Shown here: positions 45,401 through 56,180 of the stretch, in pieces
Position numbering within the stretch: the first letter of the stretch is position 1
Layout of the letters: each line of letters begins with the position of its first letter
NCBI GenBank assembly: GCA_018136815.1
Contig: CM030939.1
Coordinates: forward strand, 4,085,419-4,149,418
Source of the DNA: Isochrysis galbana
Lineage: Eukaryota; Haptophyta; Isochrysidales; Isochrysidaceae
Length of the DNA: 64,000 nucleotides
Direction of reading: 5' to 3'
The notes under the pieces: model-generated
Database searches by the model: none
What the model was told of the DNA's origin: nothing
Seen by the model: only the letters and a program-made list of their open reading frames with translations
Made by a program: the position numbers and the translations under genes

Positions 45401-48400
45401 TTCGCGAAAGAGCTCACGAGGCCACCCACGCGGAAGGGTAATGGTAAATGCACCCTGTAAGTGGTGAGCGACCCTCTCACACACGACAAGTAACCTGAAA
45501 GCGGGATGGCAAGCATGCCCTTGAAGTTCATTTGCATCCCTGAGAAGACCGCTGCGCCGATACCAACTTCGGTGACAAGAGGCAATTGCATACTGCAACC
45601 AACCAACCCATTGCCTACTTGTCGCATTGCCAGGCTGTCTAGATACGCATTGGCGCCCGCATACACGGCTTGTCCCACACTTCCTAAAACTGAAGCGATT
45701 GACGAATACAGCACGAAGGCGAGAAGTGGGCGATGGACACTAGCGCTGTGGATCAAAGACGCGCCTTGCGCTTTAGCTGCGTAGACGGAGATGACGCGTC
45801 CCAACTGGATATCTCGAAAGAGGCCTTTATCGCCGATACCAGCTGCATGCAAAACTCCGTTGGGAAGCTGGCCATTGAGTTGTTGCATGGCACGCACATC
45901 AGCTTCCTTAGCGACGTCGCATGCAAGCACGTAGATACATGTTGCTGATGCCCGCAAAGCCTTGAGTATCCCATTCAGACCTTGCCCATCGCGCGCCACT
46001 GCGCCACTTCTTGAAGTCAAAATTAAGGTGGCGACGCTGTTGGACAGCACCTCGGCCGCCTTCAAGCCGAGACCTCCAAGACCACCAGATACGGCCAACG
46101 AACATCCCGCGAGAGTCGATGTGAGAGCCTTACTGCGAGGCAAACGGAGCCCACGACGCAAACGCGGCGCTAGAGCCATGGTTGCTGTGCGCGCGATCAT
46201 AACATCTTTGCTATCAGTCATAGAGGAGAGCAGTGTATTCATAAACTGGACACCTGCTTCCCTTTCCCACGGTGTTCTTAGCCCGATGTCAGCAAGCATG
46301 AAGTGCAGAGCAGGGTGCTCAAGCTGTAGGACATGGGTGATGCCCCATGAACCGAAAGCATCGGCTCCGTCAGCTTGGGAGAGCACTGCTCGATAAGCCG
46401 GGTGAACTTCTCCACAACTTCGGAGAAGTAATCGAGGCAGAGGGTTCAAGCACAGGACTCGCTTAATAACTTCAAGCATGCGTATGACACCATGATGAGG
46501 CCCTCTAGTTTTGCAGCGAACCCCAAACGTTGAGTAGATAACCATTGACCAAGATTGACCACAAAACACCACTTCCGAAACGTCGAAGTGCATAGAGATG
46601 CCAGAATGACAAGTGAAGCCCTGCACCTCGGTGAGTAGATCGCTACGATGTCCTGTATCGGAAAGAACAAGCACGGATTGTATTGGCTCCTTTTGGCGAA
46701 CGGCATCCAATACAGATGGCATGTCAACCCAACCGGTCGTATAGCTGGACAACGCTTTGGCAGCAGGTGACTTTGAGGTCATCCAACGGAAAGAGCGGCG
46801 TGCGTACGGGTAACTTGTTGTGAAAGTGCCTTTGTGGAGTCCATCAAGACTAGGAGCGTATTGCAGCAAGGCATGAACGATGGTCCCACTATACCCGAAG
46901 GAGCTGACACCCCCGACAAGGGCTCGAGTAGGGGCTTCACATTGCCATCGACTTACGGCAAGCTGTGTCTGGTGTACCACCTTTACTCTTCGCACGGCCG
47001 ATAATACATGAGGGTTCAACACTCGTAGCTGTGCGTTGGGGAAGGCCTGCAAGGTACAAAGCTGAAGTCCGAGGCGATGGAGTCCGGCAGCGCCCGCCGC
47101 AGCTTCGCCATGACCGGCATTGGCCTTGATGCTACCAACTGCTACCATAGAATCGCTATTTACGCGAGTGGTGGAGAGCGAGCCCATTTCGATGGGATCG
47201 CCGAGCGACGTGCCAGTGCCGTGAGCCTCAATGGCTGTCACTGTTTCGTGGCTTATGCACGCATCTGCTAGAGCTGCTTCTAAAAGAGCTTGCTGTGCTT
47301 TGCCATTTGGTGCGGTGAGGCTAGCACTTCTACCATCTTGCCGCACACAGCTGCCAATGGACTGCAAATTGGGCGAGCTAGTTGAAGAGAATGAAAGAAG
47401 TGTGGTAGCACAGCACGCCTCGGCACGAGCATAGCCATCAGCTCTGACGTCGAACGTGTGGCAACGACCAAGGACGGAAGTCATACCGGCAGTGGCGAAG
47501 CTTTGGCTCACTCGTGGCAGCAAGAGAAGGCTGACACCGACAATCACACTGCTGGTGCACTCAAGGGAGTGCAAAGAGCGGGCAGCAGCGTGGTAAGCGG
47601 CTAAAGTCGAAGAGCAAGCTGTGTCGTACGAAACACACGGACCTTGAAGACCAAGCACGTACGACAAACGACCTGAGGCAATTGAGTGGCTACTACCTGT
47701 TGCTGAAAAAACGCTTTCTGCACCCGCGGAGCAACTCAGAATCTCGGCAAAATCGTTCCCGGCGATTCCCACATGAACACCAATCACGGCCCCCAACGCC
47801 GCGGCTTTGTTGATTTGAACACCATGCAACGATTCGTACGCGTTCTCTAGAATCAAACGCTGCTGCGGATCCATCGAGGCCGCCTCAGCGGGAGAGATGC
47901 CGAAGCATGTGCTATCAAACATGTCCGCGGCATGCAAGAACCCTCCATGACGTACGCGCTGCGAGACCGCATCGCCTAACGGATTCAGATCCTCAAGTTC
48001 CCAACGTTGAGTCGGAACTTCTGAAATGCCGTCGGCCGCAGTTGCGGCAAGATTGTGGCACGCGCCAAATGTCACCACAGCCGCAGGAAGCGTGGCAGTC
48101 AAGCCACAAGCCAAGGCGGCAAGGGAAGCGGCTCGCAGAGAGCCACTAGGTAAGCCATGAGCGGGACGTTCGTCAATCTCGACTCCCGAGTCAACGACAA
48201 AGAAAGACGCAAGCTGTCGTGCTGTCGGATGATCAAAAACGAGAGTACTGGGTAATGTTTGATCACCACCGACGGCGCTCTGAAGTTGATTCCGAACCTC
48301 GACGGCACCCAACGAGTCGAGGCCTGCCTCCATCAAAGGCATATCGGCATTCACACGAGTGCTCATTGTTGTCTGGAGGATGTCAAGCACGGTGTCCAAG

Positions 48401-51400
48401 GTCATGCTACGGGCGCTTTGAGTTCTCGCTGGAGGATATCCTTCACGAGTTGTGACATGAGTAGGAAATGACGAGGAAAGCTTGCTGCGTCGATGCAACC
48501 AAGGGATGAGTAGCCCGGGCATTGTACTCCCATCGTCCTTATGGAGGAGCTGGGACCAATTGGCAGGCCAAACAGCAACAATGCGCGCGATGGGCGTGAA
48601 AGACATGCGAAGCGCTGCCGTTGCCATTGTAATCGTCACCGAACCCATCCCAGATTCCATAGCACGCTTGTCGGCACCGTGTCGAGCAGCGTAACCAATA
48701 GTGGCCACCGCGCCCCACTGTATACTATGGCCTTGCAACCCTACGTCCCGCCTGTAGTGCAAGAACGAGTCCAACCAAGTATTGGCAGCAGAGTGAGGTG
48801 TAGCAGCGACATTTCCTATCACACCAGCTACCGATGAGTAAAGGTGAAAAAAGCGCGGGGGCGTGTTGGCAATAGCAAAATGCAGGGAAGCTGCACCGTG
48901 CACCTTCGGGGCGAAGACGGTGCTAAAGTGAGCCGCCTTCTGCCTTGGTATCGTCGCGTCAGCGATTACGCCGGCTGCGTGAAAGATGCCGTTCAATAGG
49001 TGCCCCTGTAGCCGCAGGTCACTAATCACGCGTCGCACTGCTATCGGCTCGGATATATCGCAACGCATTAAGCTGAATGAGGCGTGACTTGTCACCCAAG
49101 ACCAGTCCTCCTCGCTTCCTGACTGAATGCGGCCACTGCGTGATGACACAAGAATGTGTCTAGCGCCCTCTCCGACCAAGAGGCGCGCTGTGAGCAAAGC
49201 AAGCCCCCCCGTGCCTCCTGAGAAAAAGTGCGAGCCATCGAAGGACAAGTTCACATGGTGATCGCCTCTAGAGGAGGAAGTTTGCGCTACAAGAACCACC
49301 TGCGCTCGCAGAGCCGTGCCCTCTCCACGCATGCAGTGCACATTGTTGAAGCCTGCCTCAGAAAGTAATGTTTTCCAATGCTCCCAAGACAATAGTGGGC
49401 TATGATGGCCTGCCCGCTCAGGGTCGCTGACGAACATCCACCACCCGTCAGTCAGACCAAATGTCGTTTGAAGAAATGCATTTGTTCGCACGAGTTCGTT
49501 GACAAGCAAGTAGCCACCTGGACGTAAGAGCTGGTGGCAATGCGCCAAAGTGATACTAATTACAGGCGTTGCATGTAACACGTTCGTCGCGATCGCCAAT
49601 TCGAAAGATGAGGAGGCGAACCCTTGCAAGCGCGGATCGGCATCGATGTTAAGGAGCTCAAAACGCATGAATGAGGCGTACGCAGAGAATCGAATTTGTG
49701 CTTGCTGTAAAAACACCTCTGACACATCGGTGAACATGTATTCCGAGCAGGCGTTACGAAGTGCCGGGAGTACACTAGAAGCTGTCCCGCCGGTCCCCGC
49801 GCCAACCTCGAGAACGGCTAGTTGGTCACCATCTGGCATCTGGTCAACGAGTATCTCCACAGCGGCGACAATGCATCCATTATAAAAGCGTGCATTGACT
49901 GCCTCTTCGTAAACGGGCAACGTTGCTTGCAAAGAGCCACCCGGGAAGAGAAGCTCCTGGTAGCTGATGGTGCCCAACAGAGCTTGAGCAAGCTTCGGTG
50001 CGCATGCTTGCGATAACTTCGTCTCAGGCCAAAGACTTGGCGAGGTTTTCAGTACATCATCGTATGCTATGTGTGATGAGGGAGCTGGTATGGTAGAACA
50101 CCACTGATATAAGAGCTTGTGATGCCATTTGGGAATAAGACTCGGATCAAGCTTGCTGAGAGCTCGTGTGACATCTGCACAGACTGCGTCTTCGAGCCGG
50201 ACATGTGCCTGATCTACTTCTTCCAAATCTGGCAAAGATGCCACGGCGCCCGAGACGTGAGCATCAAGTTTTTCACACAACACCGTAAAAGGAAGCCTGG
50301 GCCTAGGGCGGACGCCGCGCTTGACGGGCAGCGTGAGCACCACCTTGCCCAAGCTTGTACCACTAGCCAAGTATCGGAATGCGCTGCGGACCTCGTGCAC
50401 CAAATCAAAGGAAGTAAGCGGCAAGCCATGTACGACGAGTGCAGTTGCACGGTGGGAGAGAACCTCCAGCACATCTTTATTGTACCAATCAGGATTGCCT
50501 GGCATGTCTGTCGCCATGTCTAATACGGAGTAATTTCGTCTCGCAGCCACGGCTCTCGAAAAGCTCCAGACGGAACGCTTACCGATCTCGACTTGCTGTC
50601 CCCTTTCCGAGAGTAGCGCTAAGGACACGCTAATGAAATCTTCCGAAAGACTGTTGAGAATGCCTGATGTGCGGGTCGTGAGAAGGCTCGCCCCCAGCCC
50701 TCGAGCGAAGGCGGAGGCGTGTCTCGAGGAGGCGAGCCATCGTGCACCGCACAAATGAGCCACCCGATGTTTGAGAGGAGCGCCCGCTGTGCCCGCGACC
50801 GGGAGATGTAGCCAAACTGAGTATTCCAAGGCAGCGAGACCTACGCCGCCAGCTGCAGCGTGAACGAGAAGGCTTTGCGACTCATGCAAACGCATTCTAG
50901 CATATGCCACATGCACAGTACACCAAGTGCTAACAAGGGTTGTCGCAGCTTCAAATGAAAGACAAGGCGGCTTGCATACTTGCAGGCGCGAATCGCTGCG
51001 TATGACGGAGGCCATGCAGTTGTAAGCAGTGCCGAACGATGGCTCACCAACCATAAGGTGCGTTGTGCCAGCACCAGTAGCTCTGACCATGCAAGAACAA
51101 TCGGACCCAAGGATGCCTTGATATCTCAAAGGGAGCTCACCGAGAACATCAAGAACATCGCGAAAATTCAACCCAACGGCATAGACAGAAAACTTGCCCT
51201 CTTTGGACTGCAACGGCTCGTCATTTGAGGCGATTTGCTCGTCGACTCGCACGTTGTCCAAGGCTCCACGTGTTTCCACCTTCACTTCAACATGTGAGGG
51301 ACCCGTCGCGACGCGGTGCAGCACTAGGCGCCGCACACGCGTCGAAGACGGGCGAATGGCCATCTCTTGCTCGATGGAGGCGTTCACGCGAAGCCCGGAG

Positions 51401-54400
51401 ACATTGCCGTCCACATTTTCGAGGGATCCAAGCTGAATCACTTTCATGACACGACGCACGGCGTCTATGTTGTGCACATCCATGTCCACGCAGATGATAG
51501 GCAGCCAAGTGGCTTCCAGCAAGCACGCCCGGGCGAAGCCCCATAGGCCAGCGTGCGAAACCGCTGATGGCCTTTGAGAGGCAACCGGTTGCAAAAGCTG
51601 CGTACAAATCCACATCGGCACCGGCTGTTCTTCACGCAGCTGCCACTGCGCAACAACAAGAGCGGCATCGATAGCTACAAGGTCATCTGTCAGAGGTCCC
51701 ACGGCAATGTGCAAAATCGCTGTCAATCGATTTGAAATCTCACTCATAAGCGAGATGTGAAGGTGCGCAGCGGTGATGCAATGCTGCTGTGAGGTTCCGA
51801 GTGCAAAGAAGCCAATCGGATCGCCGAGGAATAAGAGACGAGAAGGCTCGTTAGTAGTAGGAGGAGAAGTGGATGTCGGGATGGAAGCATGGGCCCATTC
51901 CGTTCCGTACAACCAGTCCACAACTTCTGGCGCACGCAACCTGGTCTCACCGGTGGAAGAAGCCTTTGGAACCCGGCTTTCGAAATCAGAAAGGATCGCC
52001 TGCCTACATGAATGGATGCTTGACATAAGGATGTGGGCACAATTTGTCCTGTCAGCGTGTCGAACTGCGACCACCAAGCGCCCGTGCATTTCATCGAGGA
52101 AGGCATCGCCAATGGAGAAAGGCAGACGCGTCTCGTGGATTCGAGTCTCCAGCAGAATAACCGATTGCAAGGCCCCATCCAAATCTGCGGGGTGGAGCAT
52201 GGTACCACAGCGAGCCGATCGTCGGCGATTTTTTAAATGGGCGCTGGCTTCGGCCTCGGTGCTCGATGGCCAAGCCTGTGACAAGGTTTGAAAAGTGGGC
52301 CCGTATTCCAGCCCGATTGTGCGGAAGAAAGAGTACAACTTGCTCACGTCCATTGTGGCAACAAAATGTGCGCGCCGAGCTGCAAATGCCCACTCATATT
52401 TCTGGGCGTTGATTGGCACCGTGCCTAATGCGCCTGAGCAATGCAGTGCCCGATTTGTTTCGCCATCGCCAAGGCAACTGTAAATTTCAAACCGGTGGCT
52501 CTCCCAAGACATTTCGCAAAGCAGTTGCATTTCGTCGGTATCATCTACGATGCAAGGCTGGACAAAGAACACACGCCGCACTGCAGCCCGCTGAGAGGCA
52601 GATCGCATGGACGACGAATCGCAGTATGCGGCCCGAGCCATCTCCAAGTAGGCTGCTCCAGGCACGATGACGCGGCTCTGCACGACGTGGTCGGAGATGA
52701 GCGTGGAGAGTGGACCAGCAATTGGCGAGTGGAATGTGGGGCATCCATCCAGGTGAACGCACTGAGCTAAAGGATGGCACTTGTCACGCCACATAAATGC
52801 TTGTCGTCTGTACATCGGAGTGGAGATGTGCGCAAGTAAAGCCGGTCCCGTTGCCCGTTGCACAACTGCGTGGACAATCGTGCCGCTGTACCCAAATGAG
52901 CTCACCGCACCGAAGGTTGGCGTGTTTGGCGTCGCATGAAGGCGAGCTGAGGAGAGCGCGAACGCACACGGTGCATCATGAATAGCATCCGCGACGTGTG
53001 GATTTATTACACGCAGATGAGCATTCGGCGAGACAAATTCAGCTTGCAGTGCCGAAACCAAGGCGAGAAATCCGCTGAATCCGGCTGCTGGCTCGGCATG
53101 CCCTGTGTTTGCTTTAATACTGCCTACTGGCAAAGGCCGTTCTCCTACTCGCCGAGCCGGAAGCAAGATAGTTGCGCTTAAGCTGCGTACTTCGATGGGA
53201 TCGCCCAAAGCAGTTCCAGTGCCGTGAGCCTCCTCAATGGAGACGTCGGTTGCGGTAATGGCAGCCTTGGCGAGCGCATCACGAATCAATCGGCATTGAG
53301 CCTGTCCATTAGGAGCCGTGAGACTCGCACTTTTCCCGTCGCATCGCACAGCAATGCCCAAGACTGCCCCTTGGGAAGCATACTTATCAAGGGTTCTCGT
53401 CAGCACAGCCGCACCGCAAGAGTCAGCCCGAGCGTAGCCGTCCGCTCTCGCATCGAAGGTATGACATTTCCCAAGCTCAGATGTCATTCCAGCGATCGCA
53501 AATGCTCGATGCACGTCTGTCACGAGCATAAGGTTGATCGCTAGCACGACTGACTCGTTGCACTCGTTCAACTCAAGTGCACTGCAGGCCATATTCGTGG
53601 CGGTCAAGCCAGCCGAACATGCCGTGTCGATTTGAGCACAAGGCCCTTGGAGACCTAGAACGTAAGATAAACGTCCGGCGGCAATCGATTGGCTGCTACC
53701 GGTTGCGGCGTAGACTGACTTCAACGCGGATGTTTCCCGCAAGACCAAGGCAAAGTCCTGGCAAGAGAACGCCAAATAAACTGCAACGTCTCGTGCAATA
53801 AGGGTGTGTCTGGGTATTCCAGCACGATGCAAGGAGACATATCCATGCTCTAGACAGAGACGTTGCTGTGGGTCCATTGCCTGGGCTTCCGCGTGTGCGA
53901 TTCCAAATATCTTTGCGTCAAACAATTCTGCCCCACCAACGAAGGCTCCGTATCTCATGCGACTACAAACAACATCACCAAGTCCATCCTTGCGAGCGTT
54001 TTTAACCGCTAGATCCACAGGCCAACGTTCGGGAGGAACTTCACCGACGACGTCGGAAGACGTCCGAAGCATGGATGCGAGAGCAAGACCATTCTGCACG
54101 TTGGACGGTAGGCAAAAACTGCTGCCTACGAGCATGTGTTGAGCAGAGTCGGAACGCTGCGCACGAATCGATCCTTCGCTGCTAGGCGACTCAGTGGATT
54201 GCCCTTGGATAAGAGCAGAAATAGCACGAACAGTTGGTGCCTCAAAGATGAAAGTAGACGGCAAACTCAGGTCTCCCCCAGCGCGTTGCAAGTGGTTCCG
54301 AAGCTCTACAACTCCAAGGGAATCCAGTCCTGCTTCCATGAGTGGTCGATCTGCATCTAAGCTATCACCGGCAATACTCTCGGCAATTTGCAGCACGTCC

Positions 54401-56080
54401 TCTAAGAGCAGCATGCATGTGGCTTGGCTTGGGGTGGATGGCTGTAGTGCATCTGGCATCTCTCTCATGCCTGCCAAAAGCGCCGGCACATTAGCAAGCG
54501 CCGCCAAGAAGCGGCCCCATGACACGACCATCACGGCATAAACGCTTGCTATGTGAGGCCTCAACGCAAGTTGGAGTCCGCACAAAGCCTCCGGCATGTC
54601 CACCGTGCGCAAACCCGACGCCCGAAGACGAGATGCGATCGAGTCGCTTGATGCCATCCCAGAATTGGCCCAAGGACCCCACTCCACGCTCGAACCCCTT
54701 TGGCCGCCAAAGCGACGCAACGACGCGAGAGCGTCGAGGAAGCAATTAGCTGCGCTATAATTCGCTTGCCCCGCTGCTCCAAGGAGGGCGACCATGGAAG
54801 AAAACATGACACATGCGTCAAGTGGCATGAAAGAGCAAGCTTGCTGCATGTGGATAGCCCCCCGTACCTTCGGTGAATACACGCGCCGCAAGGACGCGGG
54901 GGTTTGGGAATTGAGCATTCCGTCAGCTAGAACGCCGGCGGCGTGCCACACTGCGTTGCATGCCGATAAGGAGGCCGATGCAAGTGCAAGTAGGCGCGCG
55001 GTGTCAATCGGTTGAGCCACGTCGCAGGACGCACCCTGTATCTTGCAGCGCGAAGGCAAGCCCCAGTTCGTGCTGGGGACGCGGCCGCTGCGGGAACAAA
55101 GTATCACACATTCAGCTCCGGTGCGGGCAAGCCAATTCCCCGTAACGAACCCCAACGCTCCTGTGCCGCCCGTAATAAGGTTGACGACCGGGACCTCCTG
55201 GCCTTTATTCTGCTTTCCTTCGCTAGCCAGCCTTCCATGTACCCCCGAAATTTTTACGAGTTCTGCTCGCCGTATGCGCCCACCCACCAATACCAACTCG
55301 AAGCGTTGATTCATGGCAGCAAGAGCTTTCAATTGCACAATAGATGTGCTAGGAGCCGGGTCTTGAAGGCGTGTCATTCGCCTATCGTCAGCGGTGACGA
55401 GGCAGTTCAGATTCAAATAAGGGACCTCTTGATGCGCCGATCGAACCAAACCCCGAACCGCCGCATCATCGGCGAGAAACCATAATACCACGGGCGATGC
55501 AGCTTTGGTTTGGGCCACAAGGATTGCGACTGCTTGCTCTACGCCAACGAGTGGATCGATGTTAGCGTGCTGAAAGTGCATCTGTGCCAAGATGACAATT
55601 CGCGGTTTCTTTTGATCTTGTCGGAGGTTTACGAGGCCATCGGGGGCCATGGAGGCAGCTGCATTTCGCTTAAGAGTTGCAACTGACACGAGTGCAGTGT
55701 TTTGCGGTAGGACCCATAAAACCGGCTCAGGCATCGACAGAGGCGCATTAAGGTCAAAGTCAGTCCATTTAACCTCGTAGACGTGACGTAAGCTACGCCT
55801 CGATTCCAAGAAACCGGAACTGAGGGTGCCCATTTTGCCATCGTTGATTTGGGCAACACAATCACCTTCGGCGTTGTATGCACGCATCAAAGCTGGCCCG
55901 TCGGAGGGGACATGGTGATAGCCCCACATCACGGCTGTTTGCTTCAGATTCGAGTCATAGACTTCATACGATGCGATGCTAGCAGCGAAAAAGGGGCGTC
56001 CGATCATCTCGTCTGGAAGACATCTTGAGTTATTGTTCTCTCGTTGCGTTAGCAGCACGCCTGGCTGATTGCATGCGTCC
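33427..56080 (-). CDS. Giant modular type I polyketide synthase PKS-B, C-terminal part with thioesterase
   Basis: About 7550 codons are open without an intron from the gap to the stop at 33427. Reading from 56080 downwards the domains are KR-ACP; KS-DH-ER-MT-KR-ACP; KS-KR-ACP; KS-DH-ER-MT-KR-ACP; KS-MT-KR-ACP-thioesterase. All four KS domains have DTACS cysteines and both histidine motifs. None is followed by an acyltransferase, so extender units must come from a free enzyme. The three methyltransferases (GAGTGGT) predict alpha-methyl branches. The C-terminal hydrolase makes this the releasing end of an assembly line. The N-terminus lies in the gap. The 97 bp on the far side of the gap continue the frame only by chance and belong to the ABC gene on the same strand. 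The gene converges on PKS-A, with about 14 kb of repeats between them. Confidence 0.92.
33690..34870 (-). other. PKS-B C-terminal thioesterase (alpha/beta hydrolase)
   Basis: After the last ACP comes a hydrolase domain with LIIAHSVVGDEQ, a nucleophile elbow GASLG (Ser near 34566) and LVLIDPP. A C-terminal GQHFDIV near 33775 supplies a likely catalytic His. The layout is that of a type I thioesterase of assembly-line synthases, which frees the chain by hydrolysis or ring closure. About 85 further residues, basic and low in order, follow to the stop. Confidence 0.85.
34970..38990 (-). other. PKS-B module M5: KS-MT-KR-ACP, terminal extension module
   Basis: The KS cysteine is near 38470, with KGNTGH. 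There is no DH or ER. The methyltransferase is at about 36990-35960, with EIGAGTGGT near 36500. The KR starts SGGMGGLGL near 35930, but its active site near 35490 reads APASAAS. The catalytic tyrosine is Ala and the following Asn is Ser, so reduction is doubtful. The ACP serine is near 35073. Depending on the KR, the last unit would carry an alpha-methyl with either a keto or a hydroxy group before release. Confidence 0.85.
35510..36403 (-). repeat. Near-identical internal repeat, copy in module M5 (partner 39668-40561)
   Basis: The two copies are 4158 bp apart, a multiple of three, and cover the C-terminal half of the methyltransferase and most of the KR. They match base for base over 35510-36168 and 36222-36403. 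A diverged island of about 55 bp lies between (36169-36221 against 40327-40379). Outside these limits the modules differ normally. The left border lies just before the KR active site. Confidence 0.9.
39050..44960 (-). other. PKS-B module M4: KS-DH-ER-MT-KR-ACP
   Basis: The KS cysteine is near 44475. The DH has HIVKGRVIFP near 43535 and HPADLDGALH near 43035. The ER has VGLNFRDVLIVL near 42015 and AAGGVGLA near 41718. The methyltransferase SAM motif EIGAGTGGT is near 40665. The KR starts SGGMGGLGL near 40090 and has TPHSAAN (His in the Tyr place) near 39655. The ACP serine is near 39163. The predicted outcome is an alpha-methyl saturated unit. From 39668 to 40561 it is almost identical to the matching part of module M5. 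Confidence 0.87.
39668..40561 (-). repeat. Near-identical internal repeat, copy in module M4 (partner 35510-36403)
   Basis: This is the partner of the block in module M5, with the same borders and the same short diverged island. The pattern of two perfect tracts around an island is what a patchy gene-conversion event would leave. Confidence 0.9.
45050..48080 (-). other. PKS-B module M3: KS-KR-ACP
   Basis: The KS has DTACSST near 47616 and KANAGH. No DH, ER or MT follows. A linker leads to a KR with SGGLGGLGL near 46085 and a complete active site (SSIASVLGS ... VYAGANAYLDSL) near 45660. The ACP reads GIDSLAATEL, different from the GLDSLGxVE of its neighbours. The module should leave a beta-hydroxyl. 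KR and ACP sequence are noticeably unlike those of the other modules, so it may have a separate origin. Confidence 0.85.
48190..54160 (-). other. PKS-B module M2: KS-DH-ER-MT-KR-ACP
   Basis: The KS has its active cysteine near 53619. The DH is at about 52760-52000, with HVVQSRVIVP (the motif glycine replaced by Ser) and HPADLDGALQ near 52180. The ER is at about 51210-50310 (VGLNFRDV, AAGGVGL). The C-methyltransferase is at about 50230-49270, with the SAM motif EVGAGTGGT near 49800. The KR starts with SGGTGGLAL near 49215 and has TPHSAAN where most KRs have a Tyr. The ACP GLDSL is near 48318. If all domains work, it adds an alpha-methyl, fully reduced unit. The ER precedes the methyltransferase, which is the reverse of the usual order. 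Confidence 0.87.
54220..56080 (-). other. PKS-B module M1 (partial): KR-ACP
   Basis: After the gap there is a non-catalytic linker (structural half of the KR). The catalytic KR then starts with LITGGTGALG at about 55185. Its active-site block has SSMVALLGAAGQ followed by NYSAANCFLDAL near 54745, so the tyrosine is present. The ACP serine in GLDSL lies near 54320. Any KS, DH or ER of this module is lost in the gap, so its reductive outcome cannot be given. Confidence 0.85.
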
Positions 56081-56180
56081 NNNNNNNNNNNNNNNNNNNN
56101 NNNNNNNNNNNNNNNNNNNNNNNNNNNNNNNNNNNNNNNNNNNNNNNNNNNNNNNNNNNNNNNNNNNNNNNNNNNNNNNN
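56081..56180. other. Assembly gap of exactly 100 N
   Basis: The true length is unknown. It removes the 5' part of PKS-B and the 3' end of the ABC transporter gene. Both are on the minus strand. Reading frames that run through the Ns are artefacts. Confidence 0.97.

Noticed and set aside
56049-56080. C-terminal tail of the ABC frame beyond the gap
   Set aside because: The few residues after the Ns lie in PKS-B sequence in another frame and are not part of the transporter.
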